Of a stretch of 64,000 nt of DNA, positions 25,471 through 35,051 are shown in pieces (the first letter of the stretch is position 1; the number at the start of each line of letters is the position of its first letter). A program made the position numbers and the translations under genes. The notes under the pieces are model-generated. The model was given only the letters and a program-made list of their open reading frames with translations, was not told the origin of the DNA and did no database searches. The DNA is taken from the NCBI RefSeq assembly GCF_008923205.2, contig NZ_WBMS02000017.1, positions 1 through 64,000 on the forward strand. The letters are read 5' to 3'. Origin of the DNA: Actinomadura physcomitrii. Its GTDB lineage: Bacteria; Actinomycetota; Actinomycetes; Streptosporangiales; Streptosporangiaceae.

Positions 25471-26231
25471 AAATCTTGGAGGCGCGCGGTCTCAGCGTCG
25501 GCCATGGCGACACGACCGTGGCGCGCGACCTCGACCTCGACGTGGCGCCCGGGGAGATCGTCGGGATCTTCGGGCCGAACGGGGCGGGGAAGACCACCAC
25601 CCTGCTCACCCTGGCCGGCTGCCTGCCGGCCCACGCGGGCACGGTCACCGCGCTCGGCTCCGCCCTCGGACGTTCGGCGGACGCCCGCGCCCTGGCCCGT
25701 CGCGGCGTGCGGCTCGTGCCGGAGGACCGCGGCTTGTTCCGCCAGCTCACGGTACGGGAGAACCTTGTCCTCGGGCTGCCCGGCCGGAGCGCCGGCAAGA
25801 GCGCGCTGAACGAGACGCTCGATGCGCTGCCGAAGCTGCGGACGCTGCTGTCGCGCCGTGCCGGCCTGCTGTCGGGCGGAGAGCAGCAGCAGCTCGCGCT
25901 CGCCCGGGCCTTGCTCGGCCGCCCGAAACTGCTGCTCGTCGACGAGATGTCGCAGGGACTGGCGCCGACCATCGCGATGGGGTTGCTGCGGATGCTCAAG
26001 GTACGGGCCGCCGAGCAGGGGACGTCCGTCCTCCTCGTGGAACAGCACGTCCCGATGGCCTTGGACGTGGTCGACCGCGCCTACGTGTTCGGGCACGGAA
26101 GGATCATGTTCGCCGGAACGGCCGCGGAGCTGGCCGGTTCACCGGACGTCCTCGCCTCCGTCTACCTGGGCGCCGGCGACGGGTCGGCGACGGGCCCCGC
26201 GGACGGCCCTTCACCGAGCCCGGACAAGTGA
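25467..26231 (+). CDS. LIV-type ABC transporter ATP-binding protein (LivF-like)
   Basis: 254 residues, starting at GTG 25467 in a GTGA overlap with the LivG-like gene. Walker A GPNGAGKTTT, LivF-type VPEDRGLFRQLTVREN, signature LSGGEQQQLALARAL, Walker B LLLVDEMSQGLAP and switch His in VEQHVPMAL. Second ATPase of the importer. The C-terminal tail (GPADGPSPSPDK) is low-complexity. Confidence 0.9.
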   Translation: MKILEARGLSVGHGDTTVARDLDLDVAPGEIVGIFGPNGAGKTTTLLTLAGCLPAHAGTVTALGSALGRSADARALARRGVRLVPEDRGLFRQLTVRENLVLGLPGRSAGKSALNETLDALPKLRTLLSRRAGLLSGGEQQQLALARALLGRPKLLLVDEMSQGLAPTIAMGLLRMLKVRAAEQGTSVLLVEQHVPMALDVVDRAYVFGHGRIMFAGTAAELAGSPDVLASVYLGAGDGSATGPADGPSPSPDK

Positions 26232-26254
26232 GCATGACGAAAGGAGAGCGGCAG

Positions 26255-28021
26255 TTGAGGAACAGGGCCGTCCGGATCGCGAACTTCTCGGGGTACCTCG
26301 GTGATCGCCGCAGTGCCTTCGACGAGGCGATGGCCGGCGATCCGGTGGACGTCCTGGTGGGCGACTACCTCGCGGAGATCACCATGGCCGGAGTGTCGGC
26401 CGCCCTCGATGCGGACCGGCAGGCCCTCGCGGGGTTCTCCGTCGGCTACTTCCTGGAGCAGATCTGCCCCCATCTCGCGGCCGTCGCCGAGCACGACCTC
26501 AAGATCGTGGTCAATGCCGGCGCCTTCGATCCCGCCGGGCTGGCGGAGCGGGTGCGGGCGGCCGCCGCCCACGCCGGCGTCGAGTTGGACGTCGCCCACG
26601 TCGAGGGGGACGGCGTTCTGCATCGGCTCGAGGATCTGCGGGCGGCCGGGTACGACCTGGCGCACCTCGACACCCGCGCCCCGCTGGACGAACTGGCCGG
26701 CGAGCCCATCGCCGCGAACGCCTACCTGGGCGGATGGGGCATTACCGCGGCGCTGAGGGAGGGAGCCGACATCGTCGTCTGCGGCCGCGTCACCGACGCC
26801 TCCCTGGTGACCGGGCCCACCGCCTGGTGGCACGACTGGGGCCGCGAGGACTGGGATCGGCTGGCGGGCGCGGTCGTCGCCGGCCACATCATCGAGTGCG
26901 GCGCCCAGGCGGCCGGCGGCAACTTCGCCGGCTTCACCCGGCTTCCCGGCATGCTCAGACCCGGCTTCCCGATCGCGGAGATCGCCGCGGACGGCGGAAG
27001 CGTGATCACCAAGCACGGCGCCGACGAAGGCGCGGTGACCGTGGACACGGTGACCGCGCAACTGGTGTACGAGATCCAGGGTCCGCACTATCTCAACCCC
27101 GACGTCACGGTGGACATGGGCAGTGTCCGGCTGCGTCAGGCCGGGCGGGACCGCGTCCAGGTGAGCCCTGTCACGGGAGCACCGCCGCCTCCGACGACCA
27201 AAGTGGCGATCTACGCGCCTGCCGGATACCAGATCGGCATCACGACCCACCTGACCGGCTTGGACGTCGAGGAGAAGGCCGGTCTCCTGGAGCGGCAGGT
27301 GCGCCGGATCGCCGCTGAGGCGGCGGTGGACGAACTGGTCGTGGGCCGCCACGGGACCCCCGTCACCGACCCCCGGACCCAGGACGAGGCGACGATCGGG
27401 TTCCGTGTGGCGGCGGCGGCCGAGCGCCCGGAGCCGCTACAACGGCTCTCCAGGGAGACGCAGTCGCTCGGACTCAGCAGCATCCCGGGATTCATGGGGG
27501 TCGAATCGGCCGGTCCGAAGCGGCGCATCGACTACTGGCCGGGTCTGCTGCCGCAAGAGGTGCTCGATCACAAGACGGTGCTGCAAGATGGCCGGCGCAT
27601 CGCCATCGATTCCCCGAAAACCGAGCCGTTCCACGGGCAGCCCGTGCATCCCGAGCCCGAGCCTCCGCCGCCCACGCCGACCGAACGTGTTCCGCTCGGG
27701 CGGATCGCCTATGCGCGCAGCGGCGACAAGGGCGGCAACAGCAATCTCGGCATCTGGACGGACGTTCCGGAAGCCTGGCCGTGGCTGCGCGCCGCGCTGA
27801 CGACGAGTGAGCTGCGCCGCCTGCTCCCCGAGACGGAGAACCTGACGATCGTCCGGTACGAGTTCCCCCACCTGCGCGCCGTGCACTTCGTCCTCTGCGG
27901 GCTTCTCGGGAACGCGGGATCCAGCAACCTGCGCCTGGACGTGATCGGGAAGGCGGTCGGCGAACACGTCCGTGCCCGCCTGGTGGACGTCCCCGCCGCG
28001 TTGCTGGCCGCTGCGCCCTAG
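26255..28021 (+). CDS. Acyclic terpene utilisation AtuA family protein
   Basis: 588 residues. Residues about 5-450 are the DUF1446/AtuA domain (VRIANFSGYLGDRRSAF, NAGAFDPAGLAERV, VVCGRVTDASLVTGP), and the last about 105 residues the AtuA-like ferredoxin-fold domain (RSGDKGGNSNLGIWT). AtuA is needed for citronellol/acyclic terpene growth in Pseudomonas, but its reaction is not established. I chose TTG 26255 because AAAGGAG lies 8 nt upstream; ATG 26234 or GTG 26228 (GTGA overlap) are alternatives. Co-transcribed with the LIV importer, which suggests the two handle the same acid. Confidence 0.85.
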   Translation: MRNRAVRIANFSGYLGDRRSAFDEAMAGDPVDVLVGDYLAEITMAGVSAALDADRQALAGFSVGYFLEQICPHLAAVAEHDLKIVVNAGAFDPAGLAERVRAAAAHAGVELDVAHVEGDGVLHRLEDLRAAGYDLAHLDTRAPLDELAGEPIAANAYLGGWGITAALREGADIVVCGRVTDASLVTGPTAWWHDWGREDWDRLAGAVVAGHIIECGAQAAGGNFAGFTRLPGMLRPGFPIAEIAADGGSVITKHGADEGAVTVDTVTAQLVYEIQGPHYLNPDVTVDMGSVRLRQAGRDRVQVSPVTGAPPPPTTKVAIYAPAGYQIGITTHLTGLDVEEKAGLLERQVRRIAAEAAVDELVVGRHGTPVTDPRTQDEATIGFRVAAAAERPEPLQRLSRETQSLGLSSIPGFMGVESAGPKRRIDYWPGLLPQEVLDHKTVLQDGRRIAIDSPKTEPFHGQPVHPEPEPPPPTPTERVPLGRIAYARSGDKGGNSNLGIWTDVPEAWPWLRAALTTSELRRLLPETENLTIVRYEFPHLRAVHFVLCGLLGNAGSSNLRLDVIGKAVGEHVRARLVDVPAALLAAAP

Positions 28022-28836
28022 TCCAGGACGTCGATGACGCGGGTGGCCTGGTGGCCGGCGAGCACCAGCTCGTCGGCCACTTCGAGGTGCCGGCGCCAGA
28101 ACCGCTCGGCCTCGTCGGCCTTGCCCGCCCGCACGAGCTGGACCAGCTTCTCGTAGGCGCGGACGGCGCGCCTGTAGTTGACCTGCGGGTCGTCGTGCGC
28201 GGCACCGCTCGCGGTGCTCGCCTCCGCCTCCCGGGTGCGCACGGAACTCTGCGTCTGCCGCAGGATGATCTCGTGCACCATCCCGGCCATCAGCGCGAGG
28301 GTCTGGTTGCCGGACAGTTCGACGAGCCGCAGGTGGAACCGCGCCGTGGCGGCGGCGAACCGCTCGGCGTCGTCGGCCAGGCAGGCCCGCACCTCCTCCA
28401 GCGACTCCTCCAGGCCGCGGTGGTCGGCCTCGGAGTTCAGCGCGAGGAGCCTGGCCGCGGTCGGCTCGATCGCGCTGCGCGCGACATAGACGTCCGCGAG
28501 GTTCGCCCGGCCCAGCTGGAGCTGGAGCGCGGCGGGACGGGCGACCACCTCCGGTCCCGGGACGGTCACCCGCGCGCCCGTGCGCGATCCTCGGCGCAGC
28601 TCGATCAGGCCTTCGGCTTCGAGCACCCGGACGGCCTCCCGGAGCGTCGGCCGGGAGACGCCGAAGTGCTCCAGCAGCGTGGACTCGTGCGGGAGGAAGT
28701 CGCCGTCCTTCAGCTCGCCGTCGACGATCATGCGCCGGAGGCGCCGCGCGACGAGTTCCCCCATCTTGGGCGGCCGGACGTCGGCGGGGGGCATCGCAAG
28801 GGTTCCGCCTCGCCGTCCGGAGTCCGGCTCTGCCAT
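28018..28836 (-). CDS. GntR family regulator, FadR/FCD subfamily
   Basis: 272 residues. Winged helix at about 25-90 (LVARRLRRMIVDGELKDGDF, HFGVSRPTLREAVRVLEAEG), then an all-helical FCD ligand domain (about 110-260, with DVYVARSAIEPTAARLLA and HLRLVELSGN). ATG 28836 has AAGGAGG about 11 nt upstream. The stop codon overlaps that of the AtuA gene on the other strand within a single CTAG. Downstream of the LLM oxidoreductase on the same strand; it probably controls this pair, the facing operon at 30038, or both. Confidence 0.88.
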   Translation of the reverse strand: MAEPDSGRRGGTLAMPPADVRPPKMGELVARRLRRMIVDGELKDGDFLPHESTLLEHFGVSRPTLREAVRVLEAEGLIELRRGSRTGARVTVPGPEVVARPAALQLQLGRANLADVYVARSAIEPTAARLLALNSEADHRGLEESLEEVRACLADDAERFAAATARFHLRLVELSGNQTLALMAGMVHEIILRQTQSSVRTREAEASTASGAAHDDPQVNYRRAVRAYEKLVQLVRAGKADEAERFWRRHLEVADELVLAGHQATRVIDVLD

Positions 28837-28942
28837 CGCTGCGTCATCCTCCTTCGGCGGCGGTGACGGCCGCCGGCCACGATCTCTGCGTCACTCACAA
28901 TAGCTACCGGCCGGTCGCGCGCGGGCCGTGGAAGCGGAGTGT

Positions 28943-29932
28943 TCAGCCGGCCATGAGCCGGATCGACTCGGTCGCGTACGCGGCGCGGCGTCGCTCGCCG
29001 ACCATGAACGCCGGGGCGGACAGGAACGCCAGGTCCGGCAGGACCTCTCGTGCCGCGAGCTGGTCGCGGGCGTCCGCGCGCGTCCCGGAGAGCGCGATCG
29101 CGTGCAGGATCTCGTCGGTCACGGCGGCGGCCATCGCGTCGATGTCGCCGCGCCGGAACGCCTCGCGGATCTCTGCCGTCTCCTTCTGCCAGCCGTGCAG
29201 ATCGGCGAAGGCGTCGTAGGTCTTGACGGTGAGGTAAAAGGCGATCTGGAGCCGGGCGTCGCGGCGGGCGCGGACGGGGTCGTCCTCGTTGATCGCCGTG
29301 ATCAGCCAGCCCCAGCGGCGCGGCTCGGCGGTGCCGCGGCCGGCCGCCGAGGCGCCCTCCGCCAGTTCGGGGTTCACCACCTCCGACCACCAGCGGTCGG
29401 TGAACAGGCCGTGTCCGAGGACGCCGTCCGCGACCTGCCCCGCGGTGCGGATCATCCGCCGGTTGAATGCTCCGAGCAGGATCGGAATGTCGAGCCGGCC
29501 GAGAACGGGCGCCTTGATCGCGGCATTGATCGGATAGAACTCGCCCTCGTTGACGACCCGCTCCCCGTTCTCGGCGTGCAGGTAGGCGCGGACGGCGGCG
29601 ACGAGGTCGGCCATCCGGCGCACCGGCTCGCTCGCCGGCACCGAGAACCAGTCGGTGTTCATCCGGCGGGTGCCCGAACCGAGGCCGAGGAACAGCCGTC
29701 CCGGCGCCCGTTTGGAGAGCTGGCGGAGGGCGGAGGCGTGCACGAACGGGGATCGAGCGAAGGCATAGGCGATCCCCGGCCCCACCAGGGCGCGTTCGGT
29801 CGCGCCGACCATCTCGCCGGTCGTCAGGTACGCGTTGTGGTCGGCGAACTCGCCGGCGCAGAACGCCGAGGCGCCCGCCTTCTCGGCCTCCGCCGCCAGC
29901 TCCGCTCCGGGCCAGGGAAGTCCCCACTCCAT
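28943..29932 (-). CDS. LLM-class (F420/flavin-dependent) oxidoreductase
   Basis: 329 residues with the luciferase-like TIM-barrel pattern (GPGIAYAFARSPFVHASALRQLSKRAPGRLFLGLGSGT; MVGATERALVG). Such proteins in actinobacteria usually use F420 or FMN; the electron donor cannot be told from sequence. ATG 29932 has GAGGAGG upstream. Same strand as the GntR gene 106 nt downstream, and divergent from the acyl-CoA dehydrogenase operon at 30038. Confidence 0.82.
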   Translation of the reverse strand: MEWGLPWPGAELAAEAEKAGASAFCAGEFADHNAYLTTGEMVGATERALVGPGIAYAFARSPFVHASALRQLSKRAPGRLFLGLGSGTRRMNTDWFSVPASEPVRRMADLVAAVRAYLHAENGERVVNEGEFYPINAAIKAPVLGRLDIPILLGAFNRRMIRTAGQVADGVLGHGLFTDRWWSEVVNPELAEGASAAGRGTAEPRRWGWLITAINEDDPVRARRDARLQIAFYLTVKTYDAFADLHGWQKETAEIREAFRRGDIDAMAAAVTDEILHAIALSGTRADARDQLAAREVLPDLAFLSAPAFMVGERRRAAYATESIRLMAG

Positions 29933-29952
29933 CGGTCCGCCTCCTCGTCAGT

Positions 29953-29975
29953 CCTGTTCCTCTGGTAGATAACCT
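29953..29975. promoter_or_regulatory. Divergent promoter region, GGT-N5-ACC element
   Basis: In the 105-bp gap between the LLM gene and the dehydrogenase operon, CTGGTAGATAACCTAG contains GGT-N5-ACC, loosely like FadR-type GntR operators (TGGT...ACCA). The GntR gene nearby makes it a plausible site, but the symmetry is imperfect. Confidence 0.3.
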
Positions 29976-30037
29976 AGTAAACCATGTATGCTCCGTTCGA
30001 GTAGAACCAAGTTCGAATCAACACGCGAGGAGGATGG

Positions 30038-31252
30038 ATGTCCACCGTCCAGACCGGAGTCGCGGGCACGTCCCGCGACACCGCGTCCGACACCGGGCCC
30101 GGCTGGCGGGCGCGGCTGGGCGACTTCCTCACGGCCCACCAGGGTCGCCCGCCCCGTGACAGGGCAGCCCGCCTCCAGTGGGCCAGGGACTTCCACGCGG
30201 ATCTCGAAGAGGCCGGTCTCGCCGCGCCGGGCTGGCCGGCCGACGCCGGAGGCATGGCGCTCGGCCTCGTCGACCAGATCGCCTATCACCGGCTGATGAC
30301 CAAGGCGCGGGCCCCGAAGCATCCCTGCGGGCTGTCGTTCATCGTCGCGCCCACCCTCATCAAGCACGGGACTCCCGAGCAGAAGGCGCGCTTCCTGCGG
30401 CCGCTGCTGCGCGCCGACGAGTTCTGGTGCCAGGGCTTCTCCGAGCCCGGCGCGGGCAGCGACCTGACCGCCCTGTCGACCCGCGCGGTGCGCGAGGGCG
30501 ACGACTACCTCGTCACCGGCCAGAAGATCTGGACGTCGATGGCGGACCAGGCCGACTGGATGTTCGCGCTGGTCCGAACCGGTCCGCCCGAACCCGGTCC
30601 CGCCGGCATCAGCTATCTGCTCATCCCGATGGACGCGCCCGGCATCACCGTCCGGCCGCTGCGCGACATCAGCGGCGGCGCCCACTTCGCCGAGGTGTTC
30701 CTCGACGAGGTCCGCGTTCCCGCGGCGAACCTGGTGGGCGAGGAAGGCGGCGGCTGGGCCATCGCCCGCACGAGCCTCGGCCACGAGCGCGCGACCGCGT
30801 TCCTCTCCGACGAGTTCCGCTACCGCCGGATCGTGGACGAGCTGTTCTCCCTGGCTCTGACCACGGGTGAGGCCGATGACCCCGTGGTCCGCCAGGCGCT
30901 CGCCGGCCTCGAGGCGGCGGTGCGGGTGCTGGCGTCCAACAGCCGCCGCGCCCTGGAGGCCGTGCTCCGCGGAGACGATCCGGGGGCGGCCGCTTCGGTG
31001 AACCGGCTCGTCAAGTCCGAGTTCGACCAGCGGCTGCACGAAGTGGCGCTCCGCGTGCTCGGTCCGGCTGCGGTGCTCGGCCAGCGCGAGCCGTCCGCGC
31101 CCGAACACGGCCGCTGGACGTACGGATACCTGATGAGCCGGTCGTCGACGATCGGCGCGGGTACCGCGGAGATCCAGCGGAACACGATCGCGGAGAAGGT
31201 GCTGGGACTGCCCTCCCATCGCGACGATCCGCGGAGCGGGGGCGCCCGATGA
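30038..31252 (+). CDS. Acyl-CoA dehydrogenase, probable catalytic subunit
   Basis: 404 residues. FWCQGFSEPGAGSDLTALST, YLVTGQKIWTSMADQADW, a Glu at the isovaleryl-type position (Glu250, GHERATAF) and TIGAGTAEIQRNTIAEKVLG. ATG 30038 follows GAGGAGG. First gene of a nine-gene plus-strand operon. The stop overlaps the start of a Glu-less dehydrogenase (ATGA), so the two probably form an alpha2beta2 complex that desaturates an acyl-CoA. Closest relative in the window: 56049-57209. Confidence 0.88.
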   Translation: MSTVQTGVAGTSRDTASDTGPGWRARLGDFLTAHQGRPPRDRAARLQWARDFHADLEEAGLAAPGWPADAGGMALGLVDQIAYHRLMTKARAPKHPCGLSFIVAPTLIKHGTPEQKARFLRPLLRADEFWCQGFSEPGAGSDLTALSTRAVREGDDYLVTGQKIWTSMADQADWMFALVRTGPPEPGPAGISYLLIPMDAPGITVRPLRDISGGAHFAEVFLDEVRVPAANLVGEEGGGWAIARTSLGHERATAFLSDEFRYRRIVDELFSLALTTGEADDPVVRQALAGLEAAVRVLASNSRRALEAVLRGDDPGAAASVNRLVKSEFDQRLHEVALRVLGPAAVLGQREPSAPEHGRWTYGYLMSRSSTIGAGTAEIQRNTIAEKVLGLPSHRDDPRSGGAR

Positions 31253-32373
31253 GCGAGGCCGAGATCGAAGGCGAGCTGCGCGGCGCCATCGCCCGGCTGC
31301 TGCGCGACCGCTGCGGCATCGAGACCGTGGCCGCGCTGGCGGACGGTCCGGACCAGTGGGACGAAAGTCTGTGGCGCGCGCTCACCGAGGTGGGCGTACC
31401 GGGACTGCCCGTCGGCGAGGAGCACGGTGGCGGGGGAGCGGGTTTCGCGCTCGCCGCCGCTGCGCAGGAGGAACTGGGCCGCCGGCTGGCGCCCGTCCCG
31501 ACCGTCTCGCTGGTCGCCGTGCAGGCCGCACTGATGGCCGCCGGATCCGACGTCGCGGAACGGTGGCTGCCGCGGCTGACGTCCGGTGAGGTCGTCGCCG
31601 CCGTCGCGACGGGGCGGACCGCGGACGGCTGGAGCGCCGCCGACGACGTCCGTGCGACACGCGGCCGCGATGGCTGGTCGCTCCACGGCCACGTGCCGAT
31701 CGTCGCCGACGCCCCGGCGGCCGGGCTGCTCCTCGTCGCGTGCGTCACCGACGACGGAGACCCCGGTCTCTTCCTCACCGAGATCGACGCATCGGCCGGA
31801 GTGCACGCGCTGGAAGCGCTCGACCCGACACGCCCCCTCGGCGGCGTCACCCTGGACGGGCCCGCCGAACGCGTCACCGGGCCGTCCGGCCACGACACCG
31901 TGCTGGCCGCGGCGGAGAACGCCGCGCTGGTGATGCTGGCCGCCGACATGGTGGGCGTCGGTGCCGAGGCGACCGGCCTCGCCGTCGACCACGCCAAGAC
32001 CCGCCACCAGTTCGGCCGTGCCATCGGTTCCTTCCAGGCGATCTCCCACCGCGCCGCCGACATGTTCGTGGCGGTCGAGTCGGCCCGCGCGCTGGTCGCC
32101 GCCGCGGCGGGCGCGCTCGACGAGGACCCCGGTTCCGCCGAGACCCGGATCGCCGTCCGGCTCGCCGCCGCGCAGGCCGTCGACGCGGCCGTCGCCGCCA
32201 CCCAGGGCTGCGTGCAGATCCACGGCGGGATGGGCTTCACCTGGGAGCATCCCGCCCACCGCTACCTGCGCCGCGCCAAGGGCGCCGAGGCGCTGATCGC
32301 CTTTCCCGACCGCCTGCGCGAGCAGGCCGTGACCGCTGTGCTCCACAGCCGAAAAGAGGACTCCCATGCGTGA
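31249..32373 (+). CDS. Acyl-CoA dehydrogenase, probable non-catalytic partner subunit
   Basis: 374 residues, starting in an ATGA overlap. Typical fold markers (VPGLPVGEEHGGGGAGFAL; AKTRHQFGRAIGSFQAISHR; VQIHGGMGFTWEHPAHRYLR), but both catalytic Glu positions lack Glu in register (AAENAALVMLAADM; ALIAFPDRL). As in mycobacterial FadE pairs, it probably supplies half of the FAD or substrate pocket at the heterodimer interface. Confidence 0.86.
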   Translation: MSEAEIEGELRGAIARLLRDRCGIETVAALADGPDQWDESLWRALTEVGVPGLPVGEEHGGGGAGFALAAAAQEELGRRLAPVPTVSLVAVQAALMAAGSDVAERWLPRLTSGEVVAAVATGRTADGWSAADDVRATRGRDGWSLHGHVPIVADAPAAGLLLVACVTDDGDPGLFLTEIDASAGVHALEALDPTRPLGGVTLDGPAERVTGPSGHDTVLAAAENAALVMLAADMVGVGAEATGLAVDHAKTRHQFGRAIGSFQAISHRAADMFVAVESARALVAAAAGALDEDPGSAETRIAVRLAAAQAVDAAVAATQGCVQIHGGMGFTWEHPAHRYLRRAKGAEALIAFPDRLREQAVTAVLHSRKEDSHA

Positions 32374-33511
32374 CGCAGTGATCGTCGACGCGGTCCGTAC
32401 CCCGGTCGGCCGCCGCAACGGCGCGCTGTCCGGCGTCCACCCGGTCGACCTGTCCGCGACCGTGCTGACCGCGCTGGCGGCGCGGACCGGCGTCGACCCG
32501 TCCCTGATCGACGACGTGATCTGGGGGTGCGTGCAGCAGGTCGGCGACCAGGCCAACAACATCGCGCGCAACGCGGTGCTGTCGGCCGGCTGGCCGGAGT
32601 CGGTGGCCGGCACGTCCGTGGACCGGCAGTGCGGATCGTCCCAGCAGACCGTGCACTTCGCCGCCGCCGGACTGATCGCCGGGCAGTACGACGTCGTCGT
32701 CGCCGGCGGCGTGGAGAGCATGTCCCGCGTACCGATGGGCACCTCTGTGCTCGACGGGAACCCGATGGGACCGGGCTTCGAGAAGCGTTACGGCATCGCC
32801 ATGGCCAACCAGGGCATCGGCGCCGAGATGATCGTCGAGCGCTGGGGGATGTCCCGCGAGCGGCTGGACGAGTTCTCCCTCGCCTCGCACGCCAAGGCCG
32901 CCGCCGCGATCGACGCGGGCCGCTTCGAGAGCCAGATCGTCCCGGTCACGCTGGACGACGGGACCCGCGTCGACACCGATGAGGGCGTCCGGCGCGGCGG
33001 GACCCTGGAGTCGCTCGCCAAGCTGAAGCCGGCCTTCAAGGCGGACGGCACGATCCACGCCGGCAACAGCTCGCAGATCAGCGACGGCGCCGCGGGGCTG
33101 CTGATGACCACCTCCGAGAAGGCCGCCGAGCTCGGCCTGACGCCCCTCGCCCGCGTGCACACCGCCGTGATCGCCGCCGACGACCCGGTCATCATGCTGA
33201 CGGCGCCGATCCCGGCCACCCGCAAGGCGATCGAGCGGAGCGGCCTGTCCCTCGACCGGATCGGCGTGTTCGAGGTCAACGAGGCGTTCGCGCCCGTGCC
33301 GCTCGCATGGCTGCACGACCTCGGCGCCGACGAGAAGGCCCTCAACGTCAACGGCGGCGCCATCGCCCTGGGGCATCCGCTCGGCGGCAGCGGGGCCCGG
33401 CTCATGACCACCCTCGTCCACCAGATGCGCGACTCGGGCACGACCTACGGACTCCAGACGATGTGCGAGGGCGGCGGCATGGCCAACGCCACCATCCTCG
33501 AGCTGCTGTGA
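32366..33511 (+). CDS. Acetyl-CoA acyltransferase (thiolase)
   Basis: 381 residues, a complete classical degradative thiolase: Cys89 (DRQCGSSQQ), VFEVNEAFAPVPLAW, His337 in GHPLGGSGARL and Cys367 in MCEGGGMANA. It cleaves 3-oxoacyl-CoA to acetyl- or propionyl-CoA and a shortened acyl-CoA. The start overlaps the preceding gene by 8 nt. This is the only thiolase in the window with the full Cys-His-Cys set. Confidence 0.92.
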   Translation: MRDAVIVDAVRTPVGRRNGALSGVHPVDLSATVLTALAARTGVDPSLIDDVIWGCVQQVGDQANNIARNAVLSAGWPESVAGTSVDRQCGSSQQTVHFAAAGLIAGQYDVVVAGGVESMSRVPMGTSVLDGNPMGPGFEKRYGIAMANQGIGAEMIVERWGMSRERLDEFSLASHAKAAAAIDAGRFESQIVPVTLDDGTRVDTDEGVRRGGTLESLAKLKPAFKADGTIHAGNSSQISDGAAGLLMTTSEKAAELGLTPLARVHTAVIAADDPVIMLTAPIPATRKAIERSGLSLDRIGVFEVNEAFAPVPLAWLHDLGADEKALNVNGGAIALGHPLGGSGARLMTTLVHQMRDSGTTYGLQTMCEGGGMANATILELL

Positions 33512-33522
33512 AGGAGACTTCG

Positions 33523-35046
33523 GTGATCACTTCGGCGACCAAGTCCGCGCTGGCCGCGCGGTTGCGCGGGCTGGACGACGTCGGCGGCGACGTCCCGGCC
33601 GTCGAGTTCGGCGGAGCCTGGGTCGCCTGGGGCGACCTGCGGCGCCTCGCCGCCCGGGCGTCCGCGGAGCTGGACGCCCTCGGCCTGGGCGAGGGCGCGC
33701 GGGTCGGGGTCGTCCTGGAGAACCGGCCGGAGTCGATCGCGCTGGTCTGGCTCGCCCTGACGACCGGCCGGTGCCTGACCGTCTTCAACCCGCTCCAACC
33801 GATGGAGCGGCTGACCGCCGAGATCGGCCGCGGCGCACCGCCCGTGCTGTTCGCCACGTCACGGTTCTGGGACGACCAGGCGTTCACGTTCGCGGCCGTG
33901 AAGGCGGGGGCCGCCGGGTTCGTCCTGGACGGCCCGGACGCACGGGCCGCCGAGCTCCCGTCCGTCCTCCACCCGGCGAGCCCCACGCGCACCGCGCCGG
34001 GGATCGCCGTCGAGCTGTCGACGTCCGGTACGACGGGGCCGCCCAAGCGGATCCCGCTGTCGTACCGGCAAATCGAGGCGGCGCTCGGCTCGGTCAACGG
34101 TCATATGGCGCCCGGGCAGCGCGAACGCGCGCCGTTCACCGGCGGGGTCAGCCTCATCACCACGCCGATGGTGCACATCGGCGGGCTCTGGGGGGCGGTG
34201 CAGGGCCTCGCGGAGACGCGCCGGCTCGTCCTGCTGGAGCGCTTCACCGTGGACGGCTGGAGGGACGCCGTGCGCCGGCACCGCCCGCGGATCGCTGGGC
34301 TGCCCCCGGCGGCCATCCGCAGCGTCCTCGACGCGGACGTCTCCGCCGAGGACCTGGAGAGCCTGCGGGCCATCACCGCCGGCGCCGCGCCGACCCCGCC
34401 GGAGCTGGCCGACGCGTTCCTCGACCGGTACGGCATTCCCGTCCTCGTCGTGTACGGCGCGACGGAGTTCTCCGGCGCCGTCGCCGGCTGGTCCCTGCGC
34501 GACCACGGCAAATGGTGGGTGCGCAAGCGCGGCAGCGTCGGCCGCCCGTTCCCCGGCGTCGAACTGCGGGTGACCGGTGAGGACGGCGCGCCGCTCGCCA
34601 CCGGCGAGGTCGGCGTGCTGGAGATCCGGACGCCGCAGGCCGGCAGCGACGGCGACTGGATCCGCACGAGCGACCTCGCCCGAGTGGACGAAGACGGGTT
34701 CCTCTGGCTGCGCGGCCGCGCCGACGACGTGATCATCCGGGGCGGCTTCAAGGTGCTGCCGTCGACCGTCGTGACCGCTCTCGAACGGCACCCGGCGATC
34801 GCCGAGGCGGCGGTCGCGGGCGTCCCCGACCGGCGGCTCGGGCACGTGCCCGTCGCCGCATTCGAGCTCGCGCCCGGCTACGAGGCGCCGGCCGACGACG
34901 AGCTGCGCGCCTTCTGCCGCAAGGAACTGCTGCCCTACGAGGTCCCAGTGCGGTTCCTGCCCGTGGAAGCACTGCCGCGCGGAGTCTCGCAGAAGGTCAG
35001 CCGCACCGACCTGCTCGCCCTCTTCACCGAAGCCGAAGGGAACTGA
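33523..35046 (+). CDS. AMP-forming acyl-CoA ligase (ANL superfamily)
   Basis: 507 residues from GTG 33523 (AAGGAG 6 nt upstream). P-loop ELSTSGTTGPPKRIPLS, VYGATEFSGAVAGW (in place of the usual YGxTE), hinge GRADDVIIRGGFKV and C-terminal Lys in SQKVSRTD. It activates a carboxylic acid to acyl-AMP and then acyl-CoA. Clearly related to the ligase half of 50831-52816 (shared THIGG-type and GLPPAAxR segments). It follows the thiolase by 11 nt. Confidence 0.88.
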   Translation: MITSATKSALAARLRGLDDVGGDVPAVEFGGAWVAWGDLRRLAARASAELDALGLGEGARVGVVLENRPESIALVWLALTTGRCLTVFNPLQPMERLTAEIGRGAPPVLFATSRFWDDQAFTFAAVKAGAAGFVLDGPDARAAELPSVLHPASPTRTAPGIAVELSTSGTTGPPKRIPLSYRQIEAALGSVNGHMAPGQRERAPFTGGVSLITTPMVHIGGLWGAVQGLAETRRLVLLERFTVDGWRDAVRRHRPRIAGLPPAAIRSVLDADVSAEDLESLRAITAGAAPTPPELADAFLDRYGIPVLVVYGATEFSGAVAGWSLRDHGKWWVRKRGSVGRPFPGVELRVTGEDGAPLATGEVGVLEIRTPQAGSDGDWIRTSDLARVDEDGFLWLRGRADDVIIRGGFKVLPSTVVTALERHPAIAEAAVAGVPDRRLGHVPVAAFELAPGYEAPADDELRAFCRKELLPYEVPVRFLPVEALPRGVSQKVSRTDLLALFTEAEGN

Positions 35047-35051
35047 CCGCG

